Part shown: positions 35,685 through 49,050 of the stretch, in pieces
Layout: each line of letters opens with the position of its first letter
Numbering within the stretch: the stretch's first letter is position 1
Source: Margaritispora aquatica
Lineage: Eukaryota; Ascomycota; Leotiomycetes; Helotiales; Discinellaceae
Assembly (NCBI GenBank): GCA_007644065.1
Contig: VJWN01000007.1
Coordinates: forward strand, 3,101,855-3,165,854
Length of the DNA: 64,000 bases
Reading direction: 5' to 3'
Program-made: the position numbers and the translations under genes
Notes under the pieces: generated by a model
What the model saw: only the letters and a program-made list of their open reading frames with translations
What the model was told of the DNA's origin: nothing
Database searches by the model: none

Positions 35685-37033
35685 GTTCGAGAAAAGCTGT
35701 GACGAGGAAGGTTCGATCAAGTTTTCGAGGTCGTGATTTGCAGGACCATGTGGATAAGATCTGTAATTGTTTGAACTGCAAAATATTTATTGGAAATACA
35801 CGCGTATGCGAGATTGTGCCTTCCAGACTCGTCCTGCTTGGACAATATCGTGGATGGGGAAGGCGCTTCTTTGATAAGCGAAAACAAAGTGTGATCGAGT
35901 TGGGAACACTCAAACGCTCAAAAAGAAATTATAATGAATTTCCAGCAAAGACGGTCGAAGTTGTATTGACTGTGACCATTGTCGCCTTCAGGAAACTCGA
36001 ATATATATCTTCGCTCCTTTCTTCATGAGCTGGCGACTGCGCTTGAGGGGAAATTTGCGTCTAAGCTCGTAAAATATTCCACTGCCGATTTGGATCAATC
36101 ATATCATCATTTAAAATTGGGAAGTTCCTCATGGAGCTCCAAACAAGCCGACATACCATCCAGCATGTCCATAATGAACGCGTTTATTGTCCTGTTTTAC
36201 GATTCAGGAAGACAAGACCAGCGGCTGACGATAAACCCTTAAGAGGAGTTTGCGTTATTGTCCAAGATACTTTTCTTTAGTTGTCACGAACTGGACTATC
36301 TCTCTCCTTACATACAGAGACATCCCAAATTCATGATTTTTCTAATTTGGAAGGCCAACAGAGGTTCCCCTCTCCCGTTGTTGTTGTTGTCTCGTGGTAG
36401 TGTAATTTTGAAACCGTTGTATTCGAAGTTCTGATGTTATGTGCTGACTGAATCATTCATGCTAATCAAGTAACAGTATTCCAAGGCCTTTCAGTTGCAC
36501 GACAAAAGAGAATATGGAAGCATATAGTTGGTTTCTGTGTGGTTGAACATAATAGGGGGATAGCGGGCAGGACTGTACCTCATCCTTCGCTTAAATTAGC
36601 GGGATTCGTCATGCCCTTTTTACAATATGTGTACTCACTTGCCTGCGAGCAATACACCAAACCGTATCAAAAGGGGCTCTTGCTTTGGAACAACTGGCTA
36701 TTCGTCGTAATCCGAATCACAAGCATCTTGGCAAATGAGGCGAGGGGAGAATAAATAATTCCGAGTAGCTAAGTGGCAACTTCGAACTCCCTAGATATAG
36801 AGAGCGGATGAGACCTGGCAAAAGCTACATATCCCCGTTCATTTCTCAATAACACCATGAGTATTTCCAGGCAAACCAGCCATATCACCCCTGGATCCCC
36901 AATCCATCGCAGCAGTAAATCAATGATCAAAGATGAAAATAGAAACATCGTTCATATCAGCAACACAAGTATGCCAGTTCTATCTCTAGTCGAAAGACAT
37001 TATGGAGCATAGGATTAAAGGCTTGGAAATGAT
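35685..37033. other. Intergenic stretch of 1.35 kb
   Basis: This contains the upstream region of the 255-residue protein and the 3' flank of the next gene. It has only short frames and no clear repeats. A short run of TTG triplets lies near 36379-36390. Confidence 0.45.
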
Positions 37034-37826
37034 CTAAAGATCATCGCCGCCAGTGGCCTCTTGTCCCTTCTTGGCCTTCTTCTTGGGTTGTGGTGCACCT
37101 TCCTTCTTGCAGTGCACAACAAGACGTGTCCATGACTCCTCTGGGTCCCATTCGAAGCCTGCTAGGACGGGAAACTCGAGTTCATCATCTGCCTTGAAGA
37201 CTGTTAATTCTACGACATCAATGGAGTAAGGGCTCGACATAGGGCAAGCAAGGCATACCTTCTTACGGAATTGCTTGTGGATAGCATCCAGTGCATCCTT
37301 GATTGTTACACCCTTCAAGTTCCGTGCAGTAACCTCAAGACCAAGGGGGAAGTGTAGATCAATCTTCTTGACAGGTGGGGTGGTGAGGTGCTTCTTCAAC
37401 CAGCTCTTTTCTGGATCCTCTAGTGAGTTCGGTGATTTGTTTATGCGCCTGCAAGTACATCGTCAGCATGATCTATTGAGAACGTCCCACCTTGATGGAA
37501 CATGGTAAGGATGCTGATGTAGTGAAGCTATGTAATGCGGGGTAATGGTCCCCCAAGTTCCACCCCTCTAATTGCAGCAATGAGAACGTACCAATTCAGC
37601 TTTTGTGTCTCCTTTGCAAGCAACAGCTCCTTCTTCTCGGCCTCTGTTTGCAGAATCAGCAATTGCTCTTTTGACTCTCTACCACGCAGTCAGACATACC
37701 CAGATCTTCAATATGGTACACTCCGGAGACAGCTGAACTAGCTCTCCGCTTTGCAATTCTGTCTTCTCCAGGACCAGAGCTCAAGCCTTGAACGGCAGAG
37801 TCGACTTTACTTAGAGGTGCGGACAT
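37034..37826 (-). CDS. Conserved fungal protein of unknown function (DUF6699-like core)
   Basis: Exons 37700-37826, 37592-37643, 37259-37448 and 37034-37192; introns of 56, 143 and 66 nt; 175 residues. The model is supported by a continuous, well-composed protein: a polar head (MSAPLSKVDSAVQGLSSGPG), a helical stretch (EAEKKELLLAKETQKLNW), then the core TTPPVKKIDLHFPLGLEVTA, GVTIKDALDAIHKQFRKK, ADDELEFPVLAGFEWDPEES, and a basic tail (KKEGAPQPKKKAKKGQ). The PLG-x-T(V/I)-x-D-x-L-x-A-I-H arrangement resembles DUF6699-type proteins, recalled and not searched. No signal peptide or membrane span is seen. Function is unknown. Confidence 0.7.
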
Positions 37827-40800
37827 GATTGTTGTAGTAAAAGAGTTTCGATTGATAATTGAATTTGGGTTTGATGGACAATGTGTTTGGGTGAAAGGGA
37901 GGAGATTGATTAGATGTTTGATAGTGTTGTTGTAGATATGGTTGCAATTGATGTTTGATGGTACGAAGTATTTGTAGATGTAGAAGAAAGAAGAAGTCAA
38001 GTGAGGTGAAGAGAAGAGAGGACGAAGTGAGGTGATGTGAGCTTCAAGTCAGGTCGTCTCGAGGAGCGGGGTCAAGCAAGCACGCACGCATTCACGTATT
38101 GGTGCTCCTTCCTCTGTGTCCCACCTGAAGTTCAATGGAACCTGGGAAGGAGCAACCTGGAAACCATCACCCACTCACAGCATCGCGTGACCTCCCCTGT
38201 CATTCTCGATCCGAATCTGAGGGTTGTCTAAGCTAAATCGGGTAACAAATGCCCCACCCCCGCAATCGTGGGAATCCGGGGAAGCACGCTAGCATTCCTG
38301 GAGGCTGGACGTATCAATTGGTGAGTACCAAGGGAATCCCCCAAAATATCTAGTCATGGTTTACAGGAATCAAATGGCTTTGGAATATCAATTGGAATTG
38401 GTTTGGTTGACAAATTCTCGAAGTGGAAACCCCAAGTCTTGGTAGTGTACGGAAGCACGCATTCACAGCTTCAACTATAAAATGTGGTTCGGACCACATC
38501 CGGCGATCACCAGACATTCATTGAACCTCATTCGTCAGCAATCGCCAGGAACTTCCCTTTGTTACCTTGCAGAGCCTGTTTCGGGCATTATCTTGTGATG
38601 TCTGATGATGCTGATTATTTTCATTGGCAGTGGTTGGCATCCCACCCTTCGTATGAGCTGTTTGATTGGATCACGCCATGTGCACATTGAGGGCTTGGTG
38701 AGCTGATCTGCTTCTACTTTTACCTTTCAACTTCATGCTGGTCGGATCTCACGGGAACGGAGTAAGAAAACGAGGTACGCGAACATGAAGCATCATTCCA
38801 CATGCTATCGAAATTATGGAATAAGGTAGCACGTACTTTAGGTATAGGTAGCAACTAATGGTCCTTGTTGCTGTGGAAATCCTGATGTCAATCTGAGGCA
38901 TCTACAAAAGCCTCTTTAGCTGGTTGAAGGTCAAGATCAAAATTATAGAGCAGAAAATACACCTGCTAACAAATTAAATCAGAAGTCCATGAAATTTTCC
39001 TAATACTCTGATGTCTTCTCTCCTCCCAAAGATGTCTGCTTTACATTCCTCGTCTAGTCACGGCTCGCCATCGTGATTTCCACCATCAATTGTAATTGAT
39101 TGTCATCAATCGAGCAGAACGTCTACACTCCTCGTTTGTTACTACCAAGCAAACCACCGTAGAAACATTGGAATGGATCTTCGTTTGTAGTAATCGTGCC
39201 TATGTAGGTGAAGAAAGCAGACTAGATTGGGGCAGAATTGAGGAAGCTAGGAGGAAAGGATGTTCGAGTCGACTCCGTATGGAAAATGCAACCAAAAACC
39301 CGCAGCTATACAAATCCGAGCAGCCGATTTCTCTATCCGAGTTTCAATAGAGACAGTCGTTGTCAGAATAAGAGAATATGTGGGGAAGGTAGCACAGCTG
39401 GCATTCGCCAACACTCCACTAGATATCCATCTCAATGCGGTTCGGCAAGGCAATCCATTACCAACAACATCCGCAGATCTTATATCGACAAATTCGAGTG
39501 TTTCGGCATGTTTAAACCAAGGATAGCATCTGCGACATTGATCTCAGCATCATGCTATCATTCAGATGTCGTGCTTTGAGACAAAGTAGTCAAGAGGAAT
39601 GCGAGCAGAGAACGCGATGTGTGTAGCTGCAGCGAGTAAGCAGCTTTATCGAAACATCAATGGTTGTAAAGTGGTCTAGGAAATCCGTATTGAGGTTCAT
39701 TCTGAGCAGATCTGGTATGTGGTTGCGCCAGGAGAGTAGAGGTTTAAGTGGACCCGGAAATGCCGGGATCGGATAGGGTTATTTGCCGGATATCTTTCTC
39801 GCTTAAGCATTTCCCTCTTTGTTTTAATGCTGCATGAGGATTGCGAATATCAAGGAAGGTAACGGTATTGACAGCTTGCGATCAAGACGAGAGGTAATCA
39901 GTCGATAATTAGTCAATATTTGGGCCAAAGAATTACATGATCCGACTATTATCACTCCTAAGTTACTAGGCACCTCATGCGTTCAGTTACCGGAGGTGCG
40001 GTATGTCGTCAGTAGTATGAACTTGAATTTTCTCAAAGTCTGTTCCATTTCATATCATTTAGTCACTTCAAAGTGTACTCTTGCTACCTATCTCGCTGTA
40101 CAAGCGCCCGTGTAACATCATGACTGACGCGAGTGAAGTGTTTGCCGCAGTCCTTTAGCTAGACAACTTCACACATCTTGTTCCTTTCGCTGCTCACTTA
40201 TGTAATTTCGTTATTATAAAACAAAGTCTAAGTTTTAGATTTTTACTAATAGCGTTGCAGTACTTAGTAGCCTCATTTCAAGACCATACTGTGAGTATCG
40301 TGATGTACCGGCTCATTTTGTAGCTATTTCCACTCAGGTACCCAGTTCGTATCTAGTCCTTAAATATGTTGAGAGCTCATTGCAGTAACGACTGTTATCA
40401 CCGGATATTTAAGATAACTTAAATCACATCTCAGCAGGTTGCAAGGACATTATTGGGGAATTGGATGCACTTTTGCACAAATCTAAAATCGTAGACTTGG
40501 GATAGATTCAAATCGCATCAGAGTGGCATCACAGAGTTAAAATTAGGGACAATATCAAATATTACAGTTCTATCGTTCATTCAATAGATATGTCTTCAGG
40601 GAATATTCTCGCCTTCCCGTTTCTTCGCTTTCGGATCGACTACAAAACTGTGACACACCTGACACCTTTACATTCTATATTGAAAGAAATCCGATTCGGT
40701 GACCGCTTGACATTGAATCTAAGAAGCGAGAAGAATCGGTGATTAACGACAGTTCCACAAAACTACGGAAGATGACAAGAGGGCGTGGTGGGAGATCAAA

Positions 40801-43381
40801 CCATAGTTGGACTAAAGATATAATCAGTTAACACAAAGACTTCATCACTAACTGGCTTGCCAATGCTATGGAATTGAGAAAATTAGAAGAAGGAAATGCC
40901 TTATCACTGTTGTCGCCCAAGGAGGATTAGATACGGAGTTTAACGGTGCAAACAATTTCGAAGTAGGAGTTATCGAAACCAAATGAGACAAATTTTTTAC
41001 TTACTGAAAGCAATAATTCACTAAAGGAATTTTGCTATACGTGTTATTCTTACGAACTACTCCATGTTACTCACTCATAACATTGCCAGATTTGTACAGT
41101 CAGGTCATCAGACACGGGAACACTAGGTGTTCACACCGTACAATGCCGTCTCCCAAGGTAGAAATATAGCAGTGTTAATGTTTAGACCTTATTCGACCAA
41201 AGACGAAGAATGCCATAGACTCATTTGGGAAACGGATGCGCATAGATGTGCGAGAAATATCGAGATAAGCAAAATGGTCTTAGATTTCAACTGTCTCGAG
41301 ATACCAGATACACATATTACTTGCTCTCAACCAAAATATTCACAAGCCATGCCTTCAGGATACATGAACTACCATCGCCCATACTCAATGTATATTCTGA
41401 TGTGCTAGGAGCTCTTACAAAGGTAGCAACTTGTAAGAATTCTAAGATCGGTCTGAAAAAACCTCACATGAATTACACATCCATGGTACATGATATGACG
41501 CTCTTCGATGAGCCCATTGCGTATGTTTCTGATACACTCTGTTCATTGACCGGTTAATATCGATCAGTGATTCTATACCGAAACTGCCACTTTCTCCAAT
41601 CGCTTGATAAGGCGGTGATACGTGAAAGTGAAAGGAACTGTGTGGATGGTAGTTCTGCTTTTTTTTATCAATACGAATCCCAAGGTCTGTCTTCCAAACA
41701 GGAGAGAAGCACAACCAAGCGTAATCAATTATTGGAAAGGAAGGATGCTATTTATAAATGTCCTTACCTTGATAACTATCACAGGTAAGGGCAACAAAAT
41801 TTATCAAATCCTGTTTTGGGTTCTTTAGCGAGTTGATGGATGATTGCTGAGTGCTAGAAGAATGACAATAGCAATCTGTATTTAATTGGACACTTGAAAA
41901 TCATATTTTTCTCTTGCTATAGCCCCTCTCACGTTCATTTTGGATGTCTGCCTTGGCCTGATGAGTCTGCCTACGAGCCTGAGTCAATCTATTCTCTCCA
42001 TGACAGCAGCAGCGGGCACACCCTTACTTCTTCTAGCTCATAAAGTGGCAGAAAAAAATTATCTTACTCGTCAATGAAGAAGGATCGAGTTCAAGCATTT
42101 GCCTTGTTCTCCATGTTCCCCAGATCTCGAATCACATCTCCAAAAGATTCACGGCGAGATATCCCATGACGAACTTCCACACGAACTTGTAAGAACTACG
42201 ATTGACCATGTTTACGATTCGCGGCTGTGTTGCAACATCCTATTCCCATTTGCTGGTCTCGGGAGCCTCCAGTATCAAGTATCAAGGTCCTACAGTTCGG
42301 CATGTGAGTCACTTTGTGGAATGGCTGGGTAGAGGCTGGGTTCAGCCTCATCATGTGCAGAATCGGAGGCAATGGCCAATATGGATGCAAACAAGGCAGG
42401 CATTAAGATGATGAGTGTTATTCCCTACAGATGGTGAAACTGTCTATCGTAGGATCGACGTTGATAATTGTTGCCTGTGAGTCAAGCATGAGGCATGTTG
42501 CCATCGCAAAATAGCACATTCATTTTGCTTAGCAATAAAACCCAAATCAAAGCAGACAAACGAATTAACAGAGAAACTTTCACCCCCAAGCTGTGCATCC
42601 CACGCCATAGATCTGAGCCTTCGTCGGTTTTGGCAGAAGAAGTAATAAGCACAGTAGCCTGTCTGGGAGGCAATTGTCTTGTAATGAAATCTAGGTTTCA
42701 TTTGGCATCATTGAAATAAACGTGTTGGAATAGCAGGTAGCACATCAATCAATAGGTCACATTTCGCCTCATCTCTTGCTTCTTTCCAGGCGCAATCTGT
42801 TTGCCACAAGGAGAGTACATTGCCTTCCTACCTCCTTACCGATCTAAAGCTACTTCGACAAAGGGTATTCGCCACACGTGACGCACCCTCACCATCCCGT
42901 CGCTTCAAAATGACTCAACTATGAAACGTGTGTGGGTAAGGAGAACTCCTCGGATACCAAAAAAAATAACTGCTTTATCTGGCTGCCTGTTGTCTTAGAT
43001 CAGGAAAGAAGCGATATGGGATGGCGCCGAGAAACTCGATTGGATGTACCATGTTAATGTCTCAATGAGGCTGAACTCGGCCATGTCTTCTTTTGCTGTT
43101 CATTGGCTTGCGACCTAATTTCTGTTTGCAACACACACAACCAGTGCATCCTGGACACAAGCAAGCACAACAGCGCCTCAAACCAATATCCGATGGATGG
43201 ATTATGGATTACAAAGTAACTCACACAGCCAGGATGAACGGCCATGGGCCGAGCCTTTCGAAGACTCTTGAGGGAGGGCATCGAAAAAAACGGCGCACAC
43301 GGGCAGGAATTCCTTATTTTGGCAAAAATTGAAGGCATAAGCGCGAGCACACAACACACAACCAAAGAGAACAGAAATTAC

Positions 43382-43438
43382 TATCAGTACCAGTGCCAAT
43401 GTGCCAATACCAGTACCAGTCCCAGTATCAGTGCCAGC
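43382..43438. repeat. Degenerate CCAGTN hexamer tract
   Basis: The tract consists of imperfect copies of CAGTAC/CAGTGC/CAGTCC with CCAAT-like interruptions. It is a simple sequence, not in a supported gene. Confidence 0.6.
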
Positions 43439-46400
43439 GAACGACCGACTTCGCAGTCCTCCCGGCACCATGTTGCTGGCTCCTTGTGTTGTGCTGTGCC
43501 TGCTGTGCCAGACATGTGAAGGAGATGAGAGACTTTCCCTTGAATATTGGAGAGAATAAATTGAAATTGAATGAAAAATTGGAGAATGTGTGCGAGAAAT
43601 GGTGCTCATGGCTCATAAATAGAAGTTCATGCGACGTCACCCTGCATCACTTCATGGGTTTTGGGGATTTCTCAGTCGCTCAGTGGTGTGACACGTGTGC
43701 ACACCGCTTGAAGCTTTTGATAACTGAAGTGGTCGTGAGAGCAACGGGTTCAGCCTCAGCCTGAGCCCAAGCCTGATGATGATGGAGGATTCGACGACGA
43801 CGTGCGTCGTGCGTCGTGCATCGTGCAGATATACAATATGTACTCAAGATTCCGTATATCTGGCCCCTCTCGGCCCTCGAGGGGAATATCACCTCTCGAT
43901 GTGAGGAATGTTATCTACCTGCATACACTAGCTCTCCTGGATTGGCTGCAGCGGGAGGTAGCGCCTGTTGGTTGCAGCGGAACGCGGAAGTGTGCCTCGA
44001 GAAGCATGGGTTGAGGTTGGACAACCCTTGGAAACCCTTGGACATCCTCGTCTAAGGAGTGGATCGATGATTGATTAAATCGACATGGATATCCTTGGAT
44101 GGAGGAATTGATTGTTGAGCATGGACTTTTCCCTCACTTCTATCGACTTTTTATTTTTGTTGTGAATTTTGAACGCTAGAAACCGTGCAAGTGCAACGTG
44201 GATGAACAGGGTCATGGAGATGCTTCCATCCATCCCATCCACCCATCCTATCCGATCCCACTCGCTTCTTCCTGCTCGGCCCCTCTTAGCCCCCTCTCAT
44301 CGAATCGCACTCTGGGAATTCACATGTGGCTGGCCATTTGTGCGTATTGTGCGTAGGAAGCGAGCACTGTGCAGCAAGAAGTGCATCGTCCTGGTCTTTT
44401 GGGCATGAACAGAAGGAAGACAGAGAGTCGGTGAAGTGGTTAGGGCATAACCATGAGTCAGATTTCGTAAGAATTTCGTTGGAGAATGAAAGTTCATTCG
44501 TGATGAGAAGGGAAGGAGGGAGAGGTTGTTTGCCTGCTTGCCTGCTTGGAGAACGGACGGTGAAAAGAGTGAAGGATAAGAAAACTCTGCAAATTAGGCT
44601 CAAGGGGGCAGCTTGGACAGCCCTTGGATGGCCCTGGAGCACGGAAGGGAAGGGAAGGTTGAGGCTTGAAGGCTTGAGGTGCTTCGGAGGGTGTGAAACG
44701 GCAGAATGAAAAATAGTTTCCTTTTCGGGATTTCGTCTAACGGTCCGGTAAAGATGAGGACGCTTCCGGAGGGGGAAAGCGATGGATGGAACCCACCGAG
44801 CCATGGGTTATGGGTTTTGGGGAGAAATTATTCAGGATGGAGAGGAGATCAACAAACACGGGTGGGAGTGAAAGTGGAAGTGGAAGTGAGGAGAAGGCAC
44901 AACAGTTCAACAACAACAACAATAACAAGGGATCCGGTCGGTCGTGATGCATCGGTGCATGTTGGTGACCAGGAAAAGGAGAAAGTTGAACCGTTTGACA
45001 TCCATTCCATACTATCACAGAACATGTGCTTAATGCATGGAGCCGAACCATCCAGGGCATTGAATAAATAAATCTTGAGGAGGTGAAAAGTCACTTAGCC
45101 AAAACAAAGAGAAGAACGACGAAAGATAGATACCTAGATAACTATGAATAGCAAGATGGAATACAAAAAAGTCCACTTCATGAGAATGCTGTAAATGAAA
45201 GATGATATCCACAAATAAATCCAGCCACAACCTGAGAGATGATTCAGTATGGCCAGCTATCCATGGGTTGAGTTAACCCACTAATTCCACCTCAAGTTCT
45301 AACTCCACTTGAACCCACAGTTCCTGGCAAACCTTGATTGTGATCAACAACGAACCATTACAGCGGGATAGGCAATCGAGCACACGCTACCAACCTCCAG
45401 AAATATCAATCGAGCACTAAAATTCAGCACCCGCAGTAGCTCGTAGCCTTGATACAATGCAGCTTAAGGGGCTGCCCGTGCAATGTGTATCCATACTTAG
45501 CGATGTGACAGCGGTAATGGCCCCCAAAGAACTCCAAGGAACCCCCAATAAACGCCAATCGTCCCTGAACCGGCTCCAGAGGATACCGGTCGGTACTTCC
45601 TCATAAGATCATGTTCGAGATTGAGGATCCGAAGTCAAGGCATATCATGATTACTGTCGCAATCTGGATCCTAAATATGCACTGCAGTGATTGTGCAATT
45701 GAAATGAAGGAAATCAAACATCGTGACTTCCACGAGACATGCAAGTTGAATTGAATTGATTTGACTGTTGTGTCATCATTATCACGAGCGTGTGACATAG
45801 AATTGAAAGGTGAAGCGGATGGCAGGCTCCTTGGCTGGAGGTTGGTGGTTCAAGGTTGTACAAGTGGTTGAGAGGTCCTGTTTAGGGTCTCGATGCCGTT
45901 GAGGAAATAAGTAGAATGAGAAAGGTGCCTTAATCGAAAAACTTGTAAGAATCATTGATATTGAGGAAATGTAGAAACTGATGAGCTTAGTGTAACTATG
46001 TTATATATTTGACCGGTTCATGTCGCCTATTCCTAAGGCTCATGAGGCTTAGAATATATCGTACCAGTATAGCGTTTCTGTGTGTTTTGTGTGAGGATAC
46101 GAAGTGCTGTAACGAAGTAAGCGTGGATAATGCGTAAGAAAACAGAAAACGAGTCGTTGTTGATGATATTCTGATTATAGATCCGAGTAAGACCTGAGGG
46201 TGTGATGAAAGTGAGAAACGTCGGCGATGCCTTCATCCAGAACCACAGACCACCACCAGCGGTAAAAATGGAATGGAAGGCGTTAAGAGGAGTGAGGTGA
46301 GATTTCATCACGGTCATGTGTTCATTGTTGCCTCTTGCCTCGCCTCATGCGGATGTTAATGGACATCACGTATAGAACCTGAAATTCTCTTCAATTGACG

Positions 46401-47004
46401 ATTGCGTGATCATTTTGAATCCTGCCTTGAAAACTATTCAATATTTTCCTCTTCTACGCGCACTCTGCCCCTCATAGACTCTACTTTATCTGGTTGCAGA
46501 TATTCACCAAACAGCACCGTACCGGTAAGGTGGCTTACATTACATTCTCCATACAACCGGAAGTATACAAGTATCACGCTCGCAACCTTCAACCTCAACT
46601 TTATCGTCCTTGATTGCTCGCCCAATCCACGTCTCGTTCAACTTACATGCTGCATCAGCATCTGGTGGATTGTTTGCACCTGGACCTCGCATTGTCCTGC
46701 CTCTACAGAAATAATCCAGATACGACGACATCCAACCTCCAGCCAACCAAAGGCTCCGTACATACAGTAGTACAGTATTCAACATTGCGCAGTCACTGCA
46801 GCATCCCAAGACTGACCAAGCCAATCTACTGCATCGTCGTGCATAGCTTCGAACGATTCACGGAATCTCAGCTCAGAACTGCATCGTTTCTTTGACTTCG
46901 ATCTTGAGAACACGATCGGCTTTCATAAGTCACCACCTACTTAAAATCATCAGGATAGGGCCTCGTCCTGATTAGCCGGTGAAAGGTAAAATCCGGACGG
47001 ATAC

Positions 47005-47044
47005 TTCAGGTTCAGGTTCAGGTTCAGGTTCAGGTTTAGGTTCG
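47005..47044. repeat. TTCAGG hexamer array
   Basis: Five perfect TTCAGG copies (47005-47034) are followed by TTTAGG and TTCGG. This is a G-rich hexamer microsatellite resembling, but not equal to, the telomere unit TTAGGG. Confidence 0.85.
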
Positions 47045-49050
47045 GCTTGAGCATTTCTCCTCACTCATAGTCTTACAAAGCTAGCCAGGACCACGAACTC
47101 CCCTCCCCATTCTTTACATACCATACGTTATTGCATCTCCTCAATCATTTGCGATTTCCAGCTTCCAGCTTGGATTGCAACCCAAAAAGCAGCCATTCGT
47201 CTCAATTATTCAGCCAGGACATCATCGGCGTCTTTCGCTGGCTCAGCTTGCTCGCAATCCATATCCTATCAGTTGCTTCTCGTTTGCGACCGTGGACCCT
47301 GGTGGCCAGTCCGCGACCTGGCCCTTCACCTCAACAACAATACCTAGGTACTTATCACAGAATCAATTCGATATCGAAACAACCAATGTCTTCGCCACGC
47401 TGAGCATTGTATGAGTAGAACAAATCACAGACCACAAACGAGTCAAAGATTTCTAGGGGTTCGATAGTGTGATACAAACCTCGATATCACGACTCAAGCC
47501 TGAGATCAAGGCGCATTTCATCTTCATCCCTTCATCAACAAATCATCCGTCCTGCATTCCATTCCATCCCTCACCTAACACGAGCGTAATACCTCCGTTT
47601 TGCACTCCACTTAATACATCCCCGGGACGAAGACTTCACTCCACGGCTTCTTTGGATATTCCACCGTATCCGAATTTCGGCCTCTCTTGCTGGTCATCTT
47701 CCTAGCAACCAGGACGGGCGACGCGACTTGCTTGGATGCTTGCAGCCTCCCAAGATCTCGAAACTCACGATTTTCAACACATTCCGGAAAGTGAGAGTCC
47801 TTCCGTGTCCTTTTGTCACCGCAAATACGACCGGTCAGAGGAAGATCACCAGGATTCCTACCAGGAGTCATCGTTTGTGTTTCTCAGCAATCTCGCTACT
47901 GAAATCATCATGTTCAGCACACGGACTGTTGTCTGAACCCAGGGTTAAAAGCAGTGCGAGAGCAGTGACACTCATATGCGAATTGTCGCAAAATTGCAAA
48001 ATCCCAGGATTACGGTTCGTAAGTTCAACCCCTTTCCTTCCATTTCTTTCCAGGACGCCCCAGGGCAAGCCTAGGCAGTCGTCAAGCATCTTTCAAATCA
48101 AAACAAATCCCGAAAGGGGAATTGGGCCACATTCATATATATTATATATCATGCCAAAAGCAGTTTGGTCAATGTTGGCTTCTTTTTCAAGCCTTCACCC
48201 TTCTAGGCTGCAGTTGGTGCAAGCTCAGGGCCTGTTGAGCCATTCCTTCAAGCCTTTTGGGTCTCCTTTTTTATTTTATTTCTTAAGGAATACACCCAGA
48301 GGAGACAGAAGACAGAACACAGCGCACAGCGAGGAAGTCCTCCATCCTCCCACCGCCTTTGTCCCTCGACAAATCACATATCTCTTTTTTCCATTTTGGG
48401 ACATTCCAGAAGGCACCCTTGTCTTACAAATGGAAAGCTAGTAGTGAGCTTTTATTATTATTTTTGTAACATTTCGTACTTCTGATTGTGGCTGACCCAA
48501 GGAAAGACTCATAGTGTTCAACCCCCCTGTTGAGAACAACGCAAACTCACAGGACCAGGGTGTTTGAGTGCCCGGCCCACTCCCCCTAAGCCCCTAAGCA
48601 AGGTGCTAAGCTAAGCGCGACCCGAGGAAATTTCCCACACCCAACCCGATTCTATTAAATGCTCGCCTCCCACCCAGCCACGCATTTCCCCTAGAGTCTT
48701 TCTACCAAATCTGAATTCCAAAAACTTTTCGAGCCCCAAAGCTTATCCAAACGATTACCAAATACGACCCCAAAGAACCGGTTCTTCCAGTTCTTTCTCG
48801 AAACATCTCGGAGTCGATTTATTCGCCTTCGAAATCCATCCCCAGCAGAGCAGTCCTCGAAGTGGGATTTCTACGACCGGTTCTTGACATGTACGGATCA
48901 ACGACACAGGTTCCCCTTCCCTCTCGTACCGACTACATACCTAGGTGACGAACTCGTCATCTTCCCTTTGGCGCCACTTTGTGAGGCGCTCTCGACATTT
49001 TTCTTTAAGTTTTCAGGTTGTCAACAGTGACATCGCAAGAGCAGGAAATC

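Larger units (their letters stand above)
37827..49050. other. Gene-poor region of 11.2 kb
   Basis: I find no open frame here with convincing composition or domain. 39580-41126 has no frame of 60 codons at all. The base composition is ordinary and does not look RIP-mutated, unlike the islands at 56.5-57.3 and 62-64 kb. The last part (47.1-49.05 kb) may be the long leader of the gene starting at 49051; a TTTTCAG acceptor-like site lies at 49010-49016. The region also holds a TTCAGG hexamer array and a degenerate CCAGTR array. It could carry long leaders, non-coding RNA or missed small genes. Confidence 0.5.

Noticed and set aside
47728..48441. 237-codon open frame on the plus strand
   Set aside because: Composition is Ser/Pro/Phe/Arg-rich without pattern or domain, and it lies in the probable leader region; treated as chance.
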